Source: Cutaneotrichosporon cavernicola (taxonomy: Eukaryota > Basidiomycota > Tremellomycetes > Trichosporonales > Trichosporonaceae). From it: a DNA stretch of 64,000 bases. A program made the position numbers and the translations under genes. Positions 34,115-44,755 of this stretch are shown here, piece by piece. Every line of letters begins with the position of its first letter. The first letter of the stretch is position 1. The stretch is taken from positions 2,108,001 through 2,172,000 of the forward strand of contig NC_083393.1 of assembly GCF_030864355.1 (NCBI RefSeq). The letters run 5' to 3'. A model generated the notes under the pieces. That model worked only from the letters and a program-made list of their open reading frames with translations, did no database searches and had not been told where the DNA came from.

Positions 34115-35209
34115 CTAGAACCCCGCGCCCCCACTCAGCCCAACATTGGAGACGTTGCGTGCGCCAAAGCCTGAGCCCGAAACATTGCCGTCCTTGCGCC
34201 AGATGCCGGCAATCGCACGCTCACCCTTCCACCAGAGCCGGCCAACGCGCACAAACTCGCGCGCGGTGATCTCACCAAGACCGAGCATAATGCCGTTGAT
34301 GAAGGGCAGCAGAAGGTTGATACCAAGGGCTGCCAGGACGCGCTTGGTCGTGAGTCCTCCAGGTGCGGTGAAGATGGACAGTGTGAGCGAGGGCGTAGCG
34401 TTTGCGGGCTCGGGTACCGCTGCTGCGCCTGCTGCCTGGTTGACGCCTTGGGACGTGGGCGTGATGCCAGCGGGGAAGGGAATGTCCTCCTTCTTGCCGT
34501 CGCCCTTGGTGCCGGCCGCCTTGGGCTTAGGCTTCTCGGGCGACGACGAGCCGCCAGACCGAGACGAGCCATATGATCCGGTAGCAGGCACGACCGGTGA
34601 CGCGGAAATGTCCTCGATGGACGACTGGGTGCCGCTCAGTTCCTCCCACGCAGTGCTGGGCGGTGCGGACGGGGATGACGCCGCCTCCTCGGCCTTCGGC
34701 TTGACCATCTCCCACGCCTCGCGCGTCTTCCTGTCGCGCTCCTCTGCAACAGCCCGCTTGTGTGCCGGCACCGTCGCGGGTGCTGGTGAGGTCTCAAGGG
34801 CGCTCGCCAGGTTCTCGTGGTGGGCCGCCTCCTTCTCGGCGGCCTTCTTGGCGTCGGCAGCCTTCTTGGCCTCGTCCTTCACGGCCTGCGCTTCGGCGGC
34901 CTGCTCGGCCTCAAACTTGGCGCGCGTCTCCTCGGCCTTCTGACGTGCCTCGTCGGCCTCGGCTCGCCACTGCGCGAGGTTGGCTTCGTACGTTGGCTTC
35001 CAGTCTTCGCCGCCCTCGCCCTCACCCTCGCCCTCCTCCTCGGGCGCCGTTGGTTCGGAGGCTGGACTGGCAGCCTTTTCGGTTTCGAGACGCGGCTCGG
35101 CCGCAGGCATGGTGAACGAGCTGTCGAACGCCGCCTGTATGTCAGCAAATGATTCGTGGAAGATACTCACGGCGAGGGTGTCCTCGATGCCAGAGTTGTT
35201 GTCGGACAT
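34115..35209 (-). CDS. MIM1: MIM1-like mitochondrial outer-membrane import protein with long N-terminal extension
   Basis: The C-terminal part matches Mim1/Tom13, a single-span mitochondrial outer-membrane protein that inserts alpha-helical outer-membrane proteins and helps TOM assembly. The model is exons 35209-35171 and 35134-34115 (36-nt intron), for 352 residues. The diagnostic segment is ALGINLLLPFINGIMLGLGE followed by ITAREFVRVG, a predicted transmembrane helix with the NG/GxxxG-type core. It is preceded by about 270 residues that ascomycete Mim1 (about 110 residues) lacks: an acidic EEEGEGEGEG patch, a charged Ala/Glu/Lys helical region (RAEADEARQKAEETRAKFE) and a Ser/Pro-rich linker. 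The extension is probably cytosolic. The gene is divergent from the ZUFSP-type peptidase, 382 nt away. Confidence 0.8.
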   Translation of the reverse strand: MSDNNSGIEDTLAVSIFHESFADIQAAFDSSFTMPAAEPRLETEKAASPASEPTAPEEEGEGEGEGGEDWKPTYEANLAQWRAEADEARQKAEETRAKFEAEQAAEAQAVKDEAKKAADAKKAAEKEAAHHENLASALETSPAPATVPAHKRAVAEERDRKTREAWEMVKPKAEEAASSPSAPPSTAWEELSGTQSSIEDISASPVVPATGSYGSSRSGGSSSPEKPKPKAAGTKGDGKKEDIPFPAGITPTSQGVNQAAGAAAVPEPANATPSLTLSIFTAPGGLTTKRVLAALGINLLLPFINGIMLGLGEITAREFVRVGRLWWKGERAIAGIWRKDGNVSGSGFGARNVSNVGLSGGAGF

Positions 35210-35591
35210 GATGGTTAGGGTAGTGACGGATGTGGGAGTGGCCAAGATTGAGAGGTTACTTGCCGCGTCAACCAACCGGCATTGTCCGGCCCTGCCATTG
35301 GCACTCGACCTCATTGCGCGATGCTTCCGTGCACTCACCCAGGCCCTGGCATTACACCAATCCAAATCGCGTTACAATGCGTAATACAAAAATGGGGCTC
35401 CATTGAATCACAACAATTATTCCGTCACTTAGCATCTGGAAATTGCTGCCCAGCCTGCTGACCTGCTGGGGCATGAGCACACTCGCGCTGACTCTGAGCT
35501 ATCAACAACTCTCTTTCCATTCACTCCCTTCTCCCACACCTCACGCATCACACCACCTCCCTTTATCTTCCATCTACTACTGTCCGACAAG
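35210..35591. promoter_or_regulatory. Divergent promoter region of MIM1 and the ZUFSP-type gene
   Basis: This 382-nt gap separates two head-to-head start codons. The half next to 35592 is CT-rich on the plus strand, as expected for a leader. No specific operator is recognisable. Confidence 0.45.
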
Positions 35592-37653
35592 ATGCATGTA
35601 TGTCCTGTCTGTGACGAGGGCATCGACGCAAGCGATATCGCGTTTGAAGCCCACGTCAACTCCCACTTCCAAGGTGGCGACAATCCAGAGGCGGACGACG
35701 GGTCGGACGACCAGGACGTCCAGTACCTGGGCGAGACGTGAGCCACACTTATATCACAGCTATCCTGTTGCCACCGACTGATCACAGTGGCGCGGACGAC
35801 GGTGCCGTCCTCTGTTTCGTCTGCGGTGCTGATTTAACCGGCCTCAGCGAAATCCAACAGAACGCGCATGCCTCGGCTTGTTTGGGTGAGTCCAGTCCTT
35901 TTCTAAACGGCAAACACTGACAGCGAGATCGTCAGGAGGATAGCGACCACTTTGAATCCCAATTCTTCTATGGCTCGGATGACGATCGGAAGCAACAGAA
36001 CGGTCGCAAAGCCAGGACCGTCGACCCAGGTCTCTGGGATGGCAATTCCTGGTCTGGGAAGGGCAAGAAGCACGATGCTAGAGTCAAGGGTGACAAGTGG
36101 TGAGTCACCACCATATCGTCACTGCAACACGTTCCCTAGCGCTAACGTCGAGGTGGGATCCTGTACGTGGCGGCCTTGCAGACGATGTCCTGCCACCGAA
36201 CTTTTCCCCAGGTGAGTGTCTCGGACCGTCTGCTCGTTGAGAGCAACGCCACTTTCCCCACCACCCGCCTTCTGTCTGTGCCATCTTCCTCACACCGCGC
36301 TGCCCTTTCCGCCGCTATGTCCGCTTTCCCACTTCGACCTAATGCCTCCCTCCCGCCTCCTGGTCTTGGCGCTGATACATGCAGGTGTCATGCCTGTTCT
36401 GAAGAAGCTCCTGCTGCACTCCGTGAAGCGCAGGGAGACAAGTCGGGCTGTCCTCACCCGCCACGCCGTGCACATCAAGGGCGTGTTTGGCTTCGATGGT
36501 TGTGAGTTTTCAGCGTTCTCAGCGGAAGCCGCGACTGACTTGAGCTTGGGGATGCGGATATCGCAACGCTGAGATGACAATCGCCTCGCTCCTCATGCTC
36601 CCCAACTCGCCTTACACCTCTCTGTTCTCGGGGGATGGCGAACCCGGAATCCGTGCTATTCAGGAGTGGATTAACGAGGCCTGGCGCGAGCGCTACGACC
36701 TGCCTGGCCGCGCGCAGTTCAAGGGGGAGATCATGGGAACGTCCAAGTGGATTGGGCCGTCGGGTAAGTGCTTGCAGAATGACACTCGCTGACATCGAGA
36801 CCTCTATGCCATGTTCTCTTACCTGGGTGTTCCATGTACAATCTGTGAATGACTGACTCGCGGCCCTTGTTGATGATAGACGATTTCCCCAAGCCTAGCG
36901 ACCGGCCCATTCCTACTAAGGCCAACCCTGAACCCTCCTACGCACTCCTTTTGCGCTGGGTGCAGCAATATTTTGTGAGCTGCCACTGAGGCTGGGCATG
37001 GCCTGACACCCAGGAGGCCGACGACTCCGATCTTGACGAGGATGGTGATGCCAACTCTGACGATCTGTTGCGGCCCACATCCCCAGTTCGAATCTCAGAT
37101 CGTCTCCCCTTGATGCTGCAGGTAAGTTAATCCGACCACGCTGAGGCCTGACATGAGCACAATGGCCACTCGCGCACAATCGTGGGGTATGAGGTTGACC
37201 TCCGGGGACAGGTCAAGCTCCTGTTGCTGGATCCGGGCAAGTACGTCGAAGGGCGCTCCTGTCCAGGCTCCAGGCTGACTACCCAGGACCATTTCGAAGG
37301 ACGTGCGTGACGAAGGGCTCCAGCACCTGCGTCGTGAGCGTGCCAAGGTGCCGTCTCCCCAGGACGACTCTGACACTCCTGCGGCCCAAGGATCGAAGAA
37401 CAAGATACGCGAGGGCGCCGAGGCTGCGTTGCCAACTTCAGGCGACGAAGTGGGCCCGGGTGGTTGGGTTAAGCGCAAGATAAGCAAGCCCAAGCCTGGC
37501 AATGCACTGAGCACGTCGTTATCGGTGTTCCGCATGAAGCCCCAACGGGAGCAGAAGGAATTCCAGGTTCTGGCATTCCCTGGCACCGCAATGCTCCCGC
37601 CGGAGGAGCGCGCAGGCCGCCGCAAGGTCACAAGTGTCCGGATCACGCAATGA
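35592..37653 (+). CDS. ZUFSP/Mug105-type C78 family cysteine peptidase (deubiquitinase-like)
   Basis: This belongs to peptidase family C78, the ZUFSP/ZUP1 and Mug105 group, which cleave polyubiquitin. The model has exons 35592-35737, 35788-35885, 35928-36099, 36153-36211, 36385-36498, 36545-36763, 36800-36844, 36880-36974, 37014-37121, 37158-37240 and 37287-37653, for 501 residues. Two N-terminal zinc fingers are seen (CPVCDEGI with HVNSH; CFVCGADL with HASACLD). The catalytic cysteine is Cys200 in WGCGYRN. The partner His356 lies in HNGHSRTIVGYE and Asp377 in LLLLDPG, the family triad. A charged, low-complexity insert follows near residues 385-450. The donor at 36499 was chosen because it is the one that keeps WGCGYRN in frame. 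Transcription probably starts in the CT-rich leader shared with MIM1. Confidence 0.9.
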
Positions 37654-38419
37654 TAGGAGGCGACGTTGTCATGAGCGATTGTGAGGAGGGGCATGAGCTT
37701 TCCCAATCAACCTGCATTATTGTGAGTACAAACGTGCGCGACCGTTGTGTGAACGTGTGCTGACGTCAAGGTGTGTATTTGACTAGCGCATGCATCAACC
37801 GACGCGTCTAGGGTGTGAGGGTGTTAGGGTTGTCGGTTCTCTGGTCCCGTCAACTGACAACCACCGCTTTACCGCCTTTTTGCCACTCGGTGGCTCGATG
37901 GCCGAATCGGTGGCAAATGGGCAAGGGATTCCAATGGAGGGTGAGTCGATGAACAACTGGCCCTGGATGCATTCAACCAGCCTGCAGCCTCATGACGCGT
38001 CACAATTGGCACTAAAACGCACACTGCTTCGAGTCACTTAGTACTTAGTGACTCCACACTACTGTCAGACCGCTACATATGGCTAAATGGCTTTATGGCT
38101 TTGAGACAAAGGTCGGCTCCAACGCAGCAACCACTTATCGCTCACGGCCACTGCGTCACTAGTGGCCAGATAGCCCAGTGCGGTTCCTTGGTCCTGTATC
38201 CAGACCCCATTCCTTATCGTGAGGTTGCCACCCGCGTCCACCCGCTTCGACATCCCGTCACCCGACGCGGACCTGCCTTCCCTGCATATTGCCACTGCCA
38301 CCGTACCCCGCATCCCCCATTGTTGTCCTCATCCACCCATTCACGCTCACCGTACATCTTAACGCGTCTCCTCGTCCTCGTCCTCGTCCTCTCTAACCGT
38401 TTACCGCATATTCCCCGCC
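37654..38419. other. Intergenic region upstream of the 249-residue unknown gene
   Basis: No gene is supported. The last 150 nt are strongly CT-rich on the plus strand, with a repeated TCGTCC unit near 38370-38392, and look like the core promoter and leader of the gene starting at 38420. Confidence 0.5.
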
Positions 38420-39169
38420 ATGCCTATCCCCCCTCGTCCCATCCCCAACCCTCACACCCAGCAGCGCCGTCACGCGCGTCGGCCTGACATCAACCTCGCT
38501 GGCGGCGGCCAGAGTCTCATCAACGAAGGCCGTGCCGACGTATCTCTCCTCCCCCGCGGCGCGAGCGTTCCCAACACGCTGTCAGGCGTGTTCGTGCGCC
38601 CACGGTCATTCTCGCCGCTGCACTCACCACTTGGTACCCCTCCCCTCCACTCCCCTCTCTCTACGTCGCCCATGCGCAACCCCACACCACCCACCCCTCC
38701 ACGACGCGAAGTGCCCCTCGCTCAGCTCATGGACGGTCGCGGCCGAGCTCCCCGAACCGGAGCTGCCGCGGCCCTGGGCTTCGACTACGTACCGCGCCCA
38801 ACAGTTGTTCCGATTGAGGACGAGAAGATCACAGAGCCGCAGCCTACGGAACCCCGGTCCTCGTTCTGGGCCTGGCGCGAGCGGTACCTCTCAGCCACGC
38901 CGCCTCTCGTTGAGGCCGCTCCGGTTTCCAGTGAGCCCGCGAACGGGTCTGCGCTTGGGCCTGCTCCGCAGACTCCGGCTCTGGAGCCCCACATCACCGA
39001 CGACGACGATGACGACTGGGAGCACGTCCACGCGTACGAGGACCACGTCTTTGGCGACCTCGAGCTCGACACCGACATGGATGCAAGCGACGTGCTGCCT
39101 GCGGCGCCGAAGGGTGGCAAGGCTGTGGCTGACGCGAGCGAGCTTCCGGCTTCCGCTCCACAGACCTAG
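38420..39169 (+). CDS. Unknown Pro/Ser-rich disordered protein (249 residues)
   Basis: A single uninterrupted ORF with a CT-rich leader; I do not recognise its family. The first half is basic and Pro-rich with a short internal repeat (LHSPLGTPP, LHSPLSTSP) and many SP/TP sites. A central FDYVPRPTVVPIEDEKI and SSFWAWRERYLS segment looks like the most ordered part. The C-terminal part is acidic (DDDDDDWEHV, FGDLELDTDMD). No signal peptide or membrane helix is visible. Phosphorylated regulatory or scaffold roles would be guesses. It converges on the Arl5-like gene, 245 nt away. Confidence 0.65.
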   Translation: MPIPPRPIPNPHTQQRRHARRPDINLAGGGQSLINEGRADVSLLPRGASVPNTLSGVFVRPRSFSPLHSPLGTPPLHSPLSTSPMRNPTPPTPPRREVPLAQLMDGRGRAPRTGAAAALGFDYVPRPTVVPIEDEKITEPQPTEPRSSFWAWRERYLSATPPLVEAAPVSSEPANGSALGPAPQTPALEPHITDDDDDDWEHVHAYEDHVFGDLELDTDMDASDVLPAAPKGGKAVADASELPASAPQT

Positions 39170-39414
39170 GTTAGATCAGCAGAAAAGTTGTGACAAAGGC
39201 GAGTTGTTCCTTTCCGGGCCGACCCAAAGCAGTGGCGAGTGAGGGCGAGCGGACACTGGCGAGGAGTAAGCGAACAAGACGAACAAGACCCCAACGAAGA
39301 CGAGAAGCCCGCATCACCTTAACGAAATCCCTTTCCAATCTCATGAGCAGAATCCCATATAGCATACAATGATTCGCGTGGCATGCATGTGTCGTGATGT
39401 CGTGTCGTGATAGT

Positions 39415-40297
39415 CTAGCGCTGCTCGAGCTTGGTGACGAGCCAGTCCATGCCCTCCATGAGACCGTTGCCGGTCAGTGCCGAGCAGCCCATGATTTGCC
39501 ACTCGCGCTCACGGAGGTCCGTGAGGCCTAGCCCTTCAGACACTTGCGCGGGAGTGAGTCGACCCTCGGCGGCAGGCAGGTCCTGCTTGTTGGCCAGGAC
39601 GAGCAAGAGGGCAGTGCCCAGCTCCTGTACGTCAGCCCGTCCCTTATCGGTGCGCGTCCCGCCGTAATCGGCGCAACCCCTCCCAGCCATCTGTGCGCGC
39701 CCCGTGCCGCTCGCACTCATCTCGCTCCCACCAGTGCGATTGTCCGTTTTCGTCTGCCCTTCCAGCACTCCCCATCACATCTCCATTCACGACTCACTTC
39801 GGCATTGACCAGCTTCTGCAATTCGGCCTTTGCGAGTGACAAGCGCGAAGGGTCGTTGGAGTCGATTACAAGGATGATCGCGGCCGTGTCGGCAAAGTAC
39901 TGGTTCCACGTTGTGCGCAAGCTGCTCTGCCCGCCCAAATCAATCAGGCCGAATCGGACGCCCTTGTACTCGTAGATCTCGTGGTTCGACCCGACCGTTG
40001 GTGCCGACGCGACAACCGCGCCCATTGTGATGCGGTACAAGATTGTGGACTAGCATGAGTGATGGCCATCCTGCCTTGCTTCCTCAAATCTTCTGATCAT
40101 CCAACACCACCCTATCTGATTGCGCCATTTCGGACACTTGGAGCGCCCCACGACGTTCACCCGCGGACTCTCACCTTGCCCGCATTATCCAGCCCAAGAA
40201 TCAGAACCTTGGTTTCACGCTTCGCGAAGAGACGCGCCCAGAGGGACGAGAAGGTGACTAAAGTGAGCATGGCTCTGGGATTTGCCTTACCTCCCAT
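39415..40297 (-). CDS. Arl5-like ARF-family small GTPase
   Basis: This is an ARF-like small GTPase that works in Golgi and endosomal membrane traffic. The model is exons 40297-40291, 40257-40175, 40049-39798 and 39624-39415, for 183 residues. G1 is GLDNAGKS, G3 is DLGGQ and G4 is NKQD, with CSALTGNG as the SA(L) motif. The SLRTTWNQYF segment and the PTVGSN switch I resemble Arl5 rather than Arf1 or Arl1. Gly2 is preserved for N-myristoylation. The first coding exon is only 7 nt (ATG GGA G) before a 33-nt intron, so start-codon annotation by ORF alone would miss it. The gene is divergent from ADE6 (432 nt). Confidence 0.9.
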
Positions 40298-40729
40298 GAT
40301 TGGGGCGTCTGAACGAACGGGGAGTCAAGTTCAAGTGAGTGTGGCAAGAAGTGTGTCCAAAGTCGTTTCAACACCAACATGAACATGCCACGCCCCCCCT
40401 ACTGTCCCCCACCTTGGATCCACCTCCACCACAGCTCATCAGCCGTTGCTCCCATATCCCCCCGTTCCGCAAGGTCAGGGTTGGGATTAGCGGAATCAAA
40501 TTGTGACTAACCTAATGTTCTTAGAAGCTAATTGAATCTAATGCGGACACCTCCACTCCGGGGGTAGGATTTTCGACTCAGGTCTCCCATCCTGGAAATT
40601 CAACAACAGTTGACCCAGCGGCGGGTACTAGACACACGTCTTCTCAACCCTCTCAATCCAACCCCCCCACCCCCCCACAACCCACCGCCTAGTAAGATCA
40701 ACGTCGAGTTATCAAGCTAACCCGTAGGG
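40298..40729. promoter_or_regulatory. Divergent promoter region of the Arl5-like gene and ADE6
   Basis: This 432-nt gap between two head-to-head genes has C-rich runs near 40390 and 40660-40680 and a short AT-rich stretch near 40500-40540. No TGACTC-type Gcn4/Bas1 element is obvious. Confidence 0.4.
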
Positions 40730-43700
40730 ATGCTTGTCCTCCCCGGTTCGTCGGCGATCACGCCCACGCGGCGCACGACGCTCCTCGCCGCGCTGCAGGC
40801 TGTCTTGCCCAGCGTGACTGGCCTGGACGCTGTGCACCTGCACCTCGTGAACGCGGTCTCTACCGACGCGGAGAAAGTGCTCGCGGAGGCTACCGGTGAG
40901 CAGCGCCGCATCCTCGACACGCTCCTTGCGTACGGCGACGACGAGCGTCAGGCTTCGACCAAGGCCTGGCTCTCTGACGCCATCAAGCCCAAGGACGTGC
41001 TTGCCGTATACATCCTTCCCCGTGCCGGCACTATTTCTCCGTGGAGCTCCAAGGCGACCGACATTGCCAAGCTCTGCCGCCTCGAGCAGTACATCAAACG
41101 TATCGAGCGCGGTGCCCTCTACCTCGTGTCGGGCGCCGGTGTCTCGCTCGAGCAGCTCGGCTCTACTTTGCACCTCATTCACGACCGCATGACCCAGGTC
41201 GTCACTACCACGCTCCCTGAGTCGGCAGCCATTTTCCCGCCCTCGCACAAGCCTGACCCGCTTGTCACCGTTGAGCTTGTCGGCGCCGAGAACCCCGTCG
41301 CCGTCCTCGAGGAGGCCAACGTGCGCCTCGGTCTTGCCCTCAGCGCCGAGGAGATCCCCTATCTCGTCGACTCGTTTGTCGCCGCTGGCCGCAACCCTAC
41401 CGATGCCGAGCTCTTCATGTTCGCCCAGGTCAACTCGGAGCACTGTCGCCACAAGATCTTCAACGCCAAGTGGACCATCGACGGCACCGATAAGGAGAAC
41501 TCGCTCTTCGGCATGATCCGCAACACCGAGAAGGCGTGCAACTCGAACGGCACGCTCTCCGCGTACGAGGACAACGCCGCCGTCCTCCAGGGCTTTACCG
41601 CCCCCCGCTTCGCCGTCGACGGTGGCAAGGACCACGCGTACGCCGCCAACGAGGAGGCTATGCCCATTCTCATCAAGGTCGAGACCCACAACCACCCCAC
41701 CGCCGTCTCCCCTTACCCTGGCGCGTCGACCGGCTCGGGCGGTGAAATTCGTGACGAGGGTGCCACTGGCCGTGGCTCTCGTCCTAAGGCTGGTCTCGCC
41801 GGCTTCACCGTCTCTGACCTCCTCATTCCTGGCTTCAAGCAGGAGTGGGAGTCAGACGTCGGCCGCCCGGCTCACATTGCCTCGGCGTACGACATCATGA
41901 TCGAGGCACCTCTCGGTGCTGCGGCCTTCAACAACGAGTTCGGCCGCCCCGCGCTTGGCGGCTACTTCCGCACGTTCCTCATGGAGGTCCCGAGCCCTCA
42001 GGGTTCTCCAGAGTGGCGCGGATACCACAAACCCATCATGATCGCTGGTGGTCTTGGCAACGTCCGTGAGAAGTACGCACGCAAGGACAAGATTACCCCT
42101 GGCGCCAAGATCATTGTGCTTGGTGGCCAAGGTATGCTCATCGGCCTCGGTGGTGGTGCTGCCTCCTCGATGACTTCAGGCCAGTCATCGGCTGACCTCG
42201 ACTTCGCGTCCGTCCAGCGTGACAACCCGGAGATGGAGCGCCGTGCCCAACAGGTCATCGACGCCTGTGTTAACCGTGGCTCCAAGGGCCCCGGCAACCC
42301 CATCCAGTCGATCCACGACGTCGGTGCAGGTGGTCTCTCGAACGCCCTCCCCGAGCTTGTCCACGACGCCGGCCTCGGTGCCGTCTTCGAGATCCGTGAC
42401 GTCCTAGTTGACGACCCGAACATGTCGCCCATGGAGATTTGGTGCAACGAGTCGCAGGAGCGCTACGTCCTCGCCGTTGGCCCCGAGGACCTCCCTGCCT
42501 TTGAGGAGATTGCCCGCCGTGAGCGTGCTCCCTTTGCAGTCGTCGGTACTGCCACTGAGGAGCAGCGCCTCGTTGTCACCGACCGCCTTCTTGGCGACAA
42601 CGTTATTGACATCGCCATGTCGGTCCTCTTCGGCAAGCCGCCCCGCATGCACCGCAAGGACCAGACTGTCAAGCCTCAGCGTGACGCCTTTGACTCGTCG
42701 CTCCAGGCGTACGCCGGCGCCACGCTCGAGACCGCCGTTGACCGCGTTCTCCACCTCCCCTCGGTCGGCTCCAAGTCGTTCCTCATCACCATTGGCGACC
42801 GCTCTATCTCGGGTCTCGTCACCCGTGACCAGATGGTTGGCCGCTGGCAGGTCCCTGTTGCCGACGTCGCCGTCACTCGCTCGTCGTTCGGCTTCGACGT
42901 CGTTGTCGGTGAGGCCATGGCCATGGGTGAGCGCACCCCGCTTGCCCTCATTTCGGCCGGTGCCTCGGCTCGTATGGCCGTCGCCGAGTCGCTCACCAAC
43001 CTCGTCGCCGCCTCGATCCCTGACCTTGCCAAGGTCAAGCTGTCGGCCAACTGGATGTCGGCTGCCTCGACGGAGGGCGAGGGCTCGCGCCTTTACGAGG
43101 CCGTTGAGGCCATCGGCCTCGACCTCTGCCCTGCTCTTGGCGTGGGTATTCCTGTCGGCAAGGACTCGATGTCGATGAGCATGCGCTGGCAGGCCGACGG
43201 GCAGAAGAAGGAGGTGACCGCTCCTCTCTCGCTCATCGTCACTGCCTTCTCGCCGGTCGACAACGTTGAGCGCACCTGGACTCCTGAGCTCCGCACCGAC
43301 GCAGGCGAGACCACCCTTGTGTTCGCTGACCTTGCCCGTGGCAAGCAGCGCCTTGGTGGCTCGGCGCTCGCTCAGGTCTTCAAACAGCTCGGCGCCGAGG
43401 CTCCCGATGTCGAGAACGCTGCCGAGCTCAAGGCTTTCTTCACCGCCGTCCAGGCCCTGCACGGCTCCGACATTGTCCTCGCCTACCACGACCGCTCGGA
43501 CGGTGGTCTCTTCACCTCCGTTGTCGAGATGGCATTTGCCGGCCGCACCGGTGTTGAGCTCAACGTTGACGCTGTATCGAAGTCCGGTGACGCTGCTGCT
43601 GCTCTCTTCAACGAGGAGCTCGGTGCCGTCTTTCAGGTCCGCACCAAGGACCTCCAGGCCTTCCAGCACGCTTTCGTTCACGCTGGGTTCCCTACCCAGT

Positions 43701-44755
43701 ACCTCCACGCCTGCGGCTCCGTCCTCGGCCGCGAGGACCAGCGCATCTCGATCCTTGCCAACGGGCAGGAGATCTTCCGCTCCACCCGTGGCAAGCTCCA
43801 GCAGGCGTGGGCTGAGACCTCGTACCGCATGCAGGCGGAGCGTGACGAGCCCAGCGGTGCCAAGCAGGAGTTTGACGCCATCCTTAACGACGCCGAAAAG
43901 GGTATCCTCTACGACATCAAGTTCCCCTTCCTCCCCAGCGTCGACCGCGCCATCACCGCTCCTCCCAAGGTCGCCATCCTCCGTGAGCAGGGCGTCAACG
44001 GCCACATCGAGATGGCGTGGTCGTTCCACGCGGCCGGCTTCGAGGCGATCGACGTTCACATGTCGGACATCATCAGTGGCAAGCTCCAGCTTTCTGGCTT
44101 CGCTGGTATCGCCGCTTGCGGTGGCTTCTCGTACGGTGACGTGCTTGGTGCTGGTTCCGGCTGGGCCAACTCTGTGCTGCTGAACTCCACTGCACGGTCC
44201 GAGTTCTCCGCCTTCTTCGGGCGCAAGGACTCCTTCGCGCTCGGCGTGTGCAACGGCTGCCAGTTCTTCAGCCAGCTGCGCGACATCATCCCTGGCACCG
44301 AGTCTTGGCCTCTGTTCAAGTCCAACCGCTCGGAGCGCTTCGAGGGCCGTGTGGCGACCGTCAAGATCTCGGATGGCACGACCTCCGTTCTCCTCGCAGG
44401 CATGGAGGGCTCGTCGCTTCCCGTGGCCGTCGCACACGGCGAGGGCCGCGCTGACTTTGCCGAGAAAGGGGACCTCAAGGCGCTCAACGCGGCCAACCTT
44501 GTCCCCGTGCGCTACGTTGACGGCAACGGTGCCGTCACGCAGCAGTACCCCCTTAACCCTAACGGATCACCGGAAGGTATCGCGGCTGTGCAGACGGCCG
44601 ACGGCCGCGTCCTCGCTATCATGCCTCACCCCGAGCGTGTCGTCGCCGCCGAGTCCAACTCTTGGTTCCCTGCCGACAAGCGCGGCGAGTGGAAGGGCAA
44701 GGGACCATGGTTCCGCATCTTCCAGAACGCTTACGCGTTCGCCACCAAGGCATAA
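40730..44755 (+). CDS. ADE6: Phosphoribosylformylglycinamidine synthase (FGAR amidotransferase)
   Basis: This enzyme converts FGAR plus glutamine and ATP to FGAM, the fourth step of de novo purine synthesis, in the cytosol. It is a single exon of 1341 residues, the normal length for the large eukaryotic PurL type. The order is an N-terminal PurS-like domain, a linker, two PurM-like ATP-binding halves (VETHNHPTAVSPYPGASTG; VGIPVGKDSMSM; YHDRSDGGLF) and a C-terminal class I glutamine amidotransferase. The latter carries LGVCNGCQFF with the nucleophilic cysteine near residue 1173 and MPHPERV with the catalytic histidine and glutamate. It is notable as the only long gene here without introns. Strong codon bias makes long antisense shadow ORFs inside it. 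Confidence 0.97.
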   Translation: MLVLPGSSAITPTRRTTLLAALQAVLPSVTGLDAVHLHLVNAVSTDAEKVLAEATGEQRRILDTLLAYGDDERQASTKAWLSDAIKPKDVLAVYILPRAGTISPWSSKATDIAKLCRLEQYIKRIERGALYLVSGAGVSLEQLGSTLHLIHDRMTQVVTTTLPESAAIFPPSHKPDPLVTVELVGAENPVAVLEEANVRLGLALSAEEIPYLVDSFVAAGRNPTDAELFMFAQVNSEHCRHKIFNAKWTIDGTDKENSLFGMIRNTEKACNSNGTLSAYEDNAAVLQGFTAPRFAVDGGKDHAYAANEEAMPILIKVETHNHPTAVSPYPGASTGSGGEIRDEGATGRGSRPKAGLAGFTVSDLLIPGFKQEWESDVGRPAHIASAYDIMIEAPLGAAAFNNEFGRPALGGYFRTFLMEVPSPQGSPEWRGYHKPIMIAGGLGNVREKYARKDKITPGAKIIVLGGQGMLIGLGGGAASSMTSGQSSADLDFASVQRDNPEMERRAQQVIDACVNRGSKGPGNPIQSIHDVGAGGLSNALPELVHDAGLGAVFEIRDVLVDDPNMSPMEIWCNESQERYVLAVGPEDLPAFEEIARRERAPFAVVGTATEEQRLVVTDRLLGDNVIDIAMSVLFGKPPRMHRKDQTVKPQRDAFDSSLQAYAGATLETAVDRVLHLPSVGSKSFLITIGDRSISGLVTRDQMVGRWQVPVADVAVTRSSFGFDVVVGEAMAMGERTPLALISAGASARMAVAESLTNLVAASIPDLAKVKLSANWMSAASTEGEGSRLYEAVEAIGLDLCPALGVGIPVGKDSMSMSMRWQADGQKKEVTAPLSLIVTAFSPVDNVERTWTPELRTDAGETTLVFADLARGKQRLGGSALAQVFKQLGAEAPDVENAAELKAFFTAVQALHGSDIVLAYHDRSDGGLFTSVVEMAFAGRTGVELNVDAVSKSGDAAAALFNEELGAVFQVRTKDLQAFQHAFVHAGFPTQYLHACGSVLGREDQRISILANGQEIFRSTRGKLQQAWAETSYRMQAERDEPSGAKQEFDAILNDAEKGILYDIKFPFLPSVDRAITAPPKVAILREQGVNGHIEMAWSFHAAGFEAIDVHMSDIISGKLQLSGFAGIAACGGFSYGDVLGAGSGWANSVLLNSTARSEFSAFFGRKDSFALGVCNGCQFFSQLRDIIPGTESWPLFKSNRSERFEGRVATVKISDGTTSVLLAGMEGSSLPVAVAHGEGRADFAEKGDLKALNAANLVPVRYVDGNGAVTQQYPLNPNGSPEGIAAVQTADGRVLAIMPHPERVVAAESNSWFPADKRGEWKGKGPWFRIFQNAYAFATKA

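Noticed and set aside
42404..44437. 677-codon antisense ORF inside ADE6
   Set aside because: It is a shadow of strong GC-rich third-position bias in ADE6; the translation is Glu/Arg/Leu-rich without any domain.
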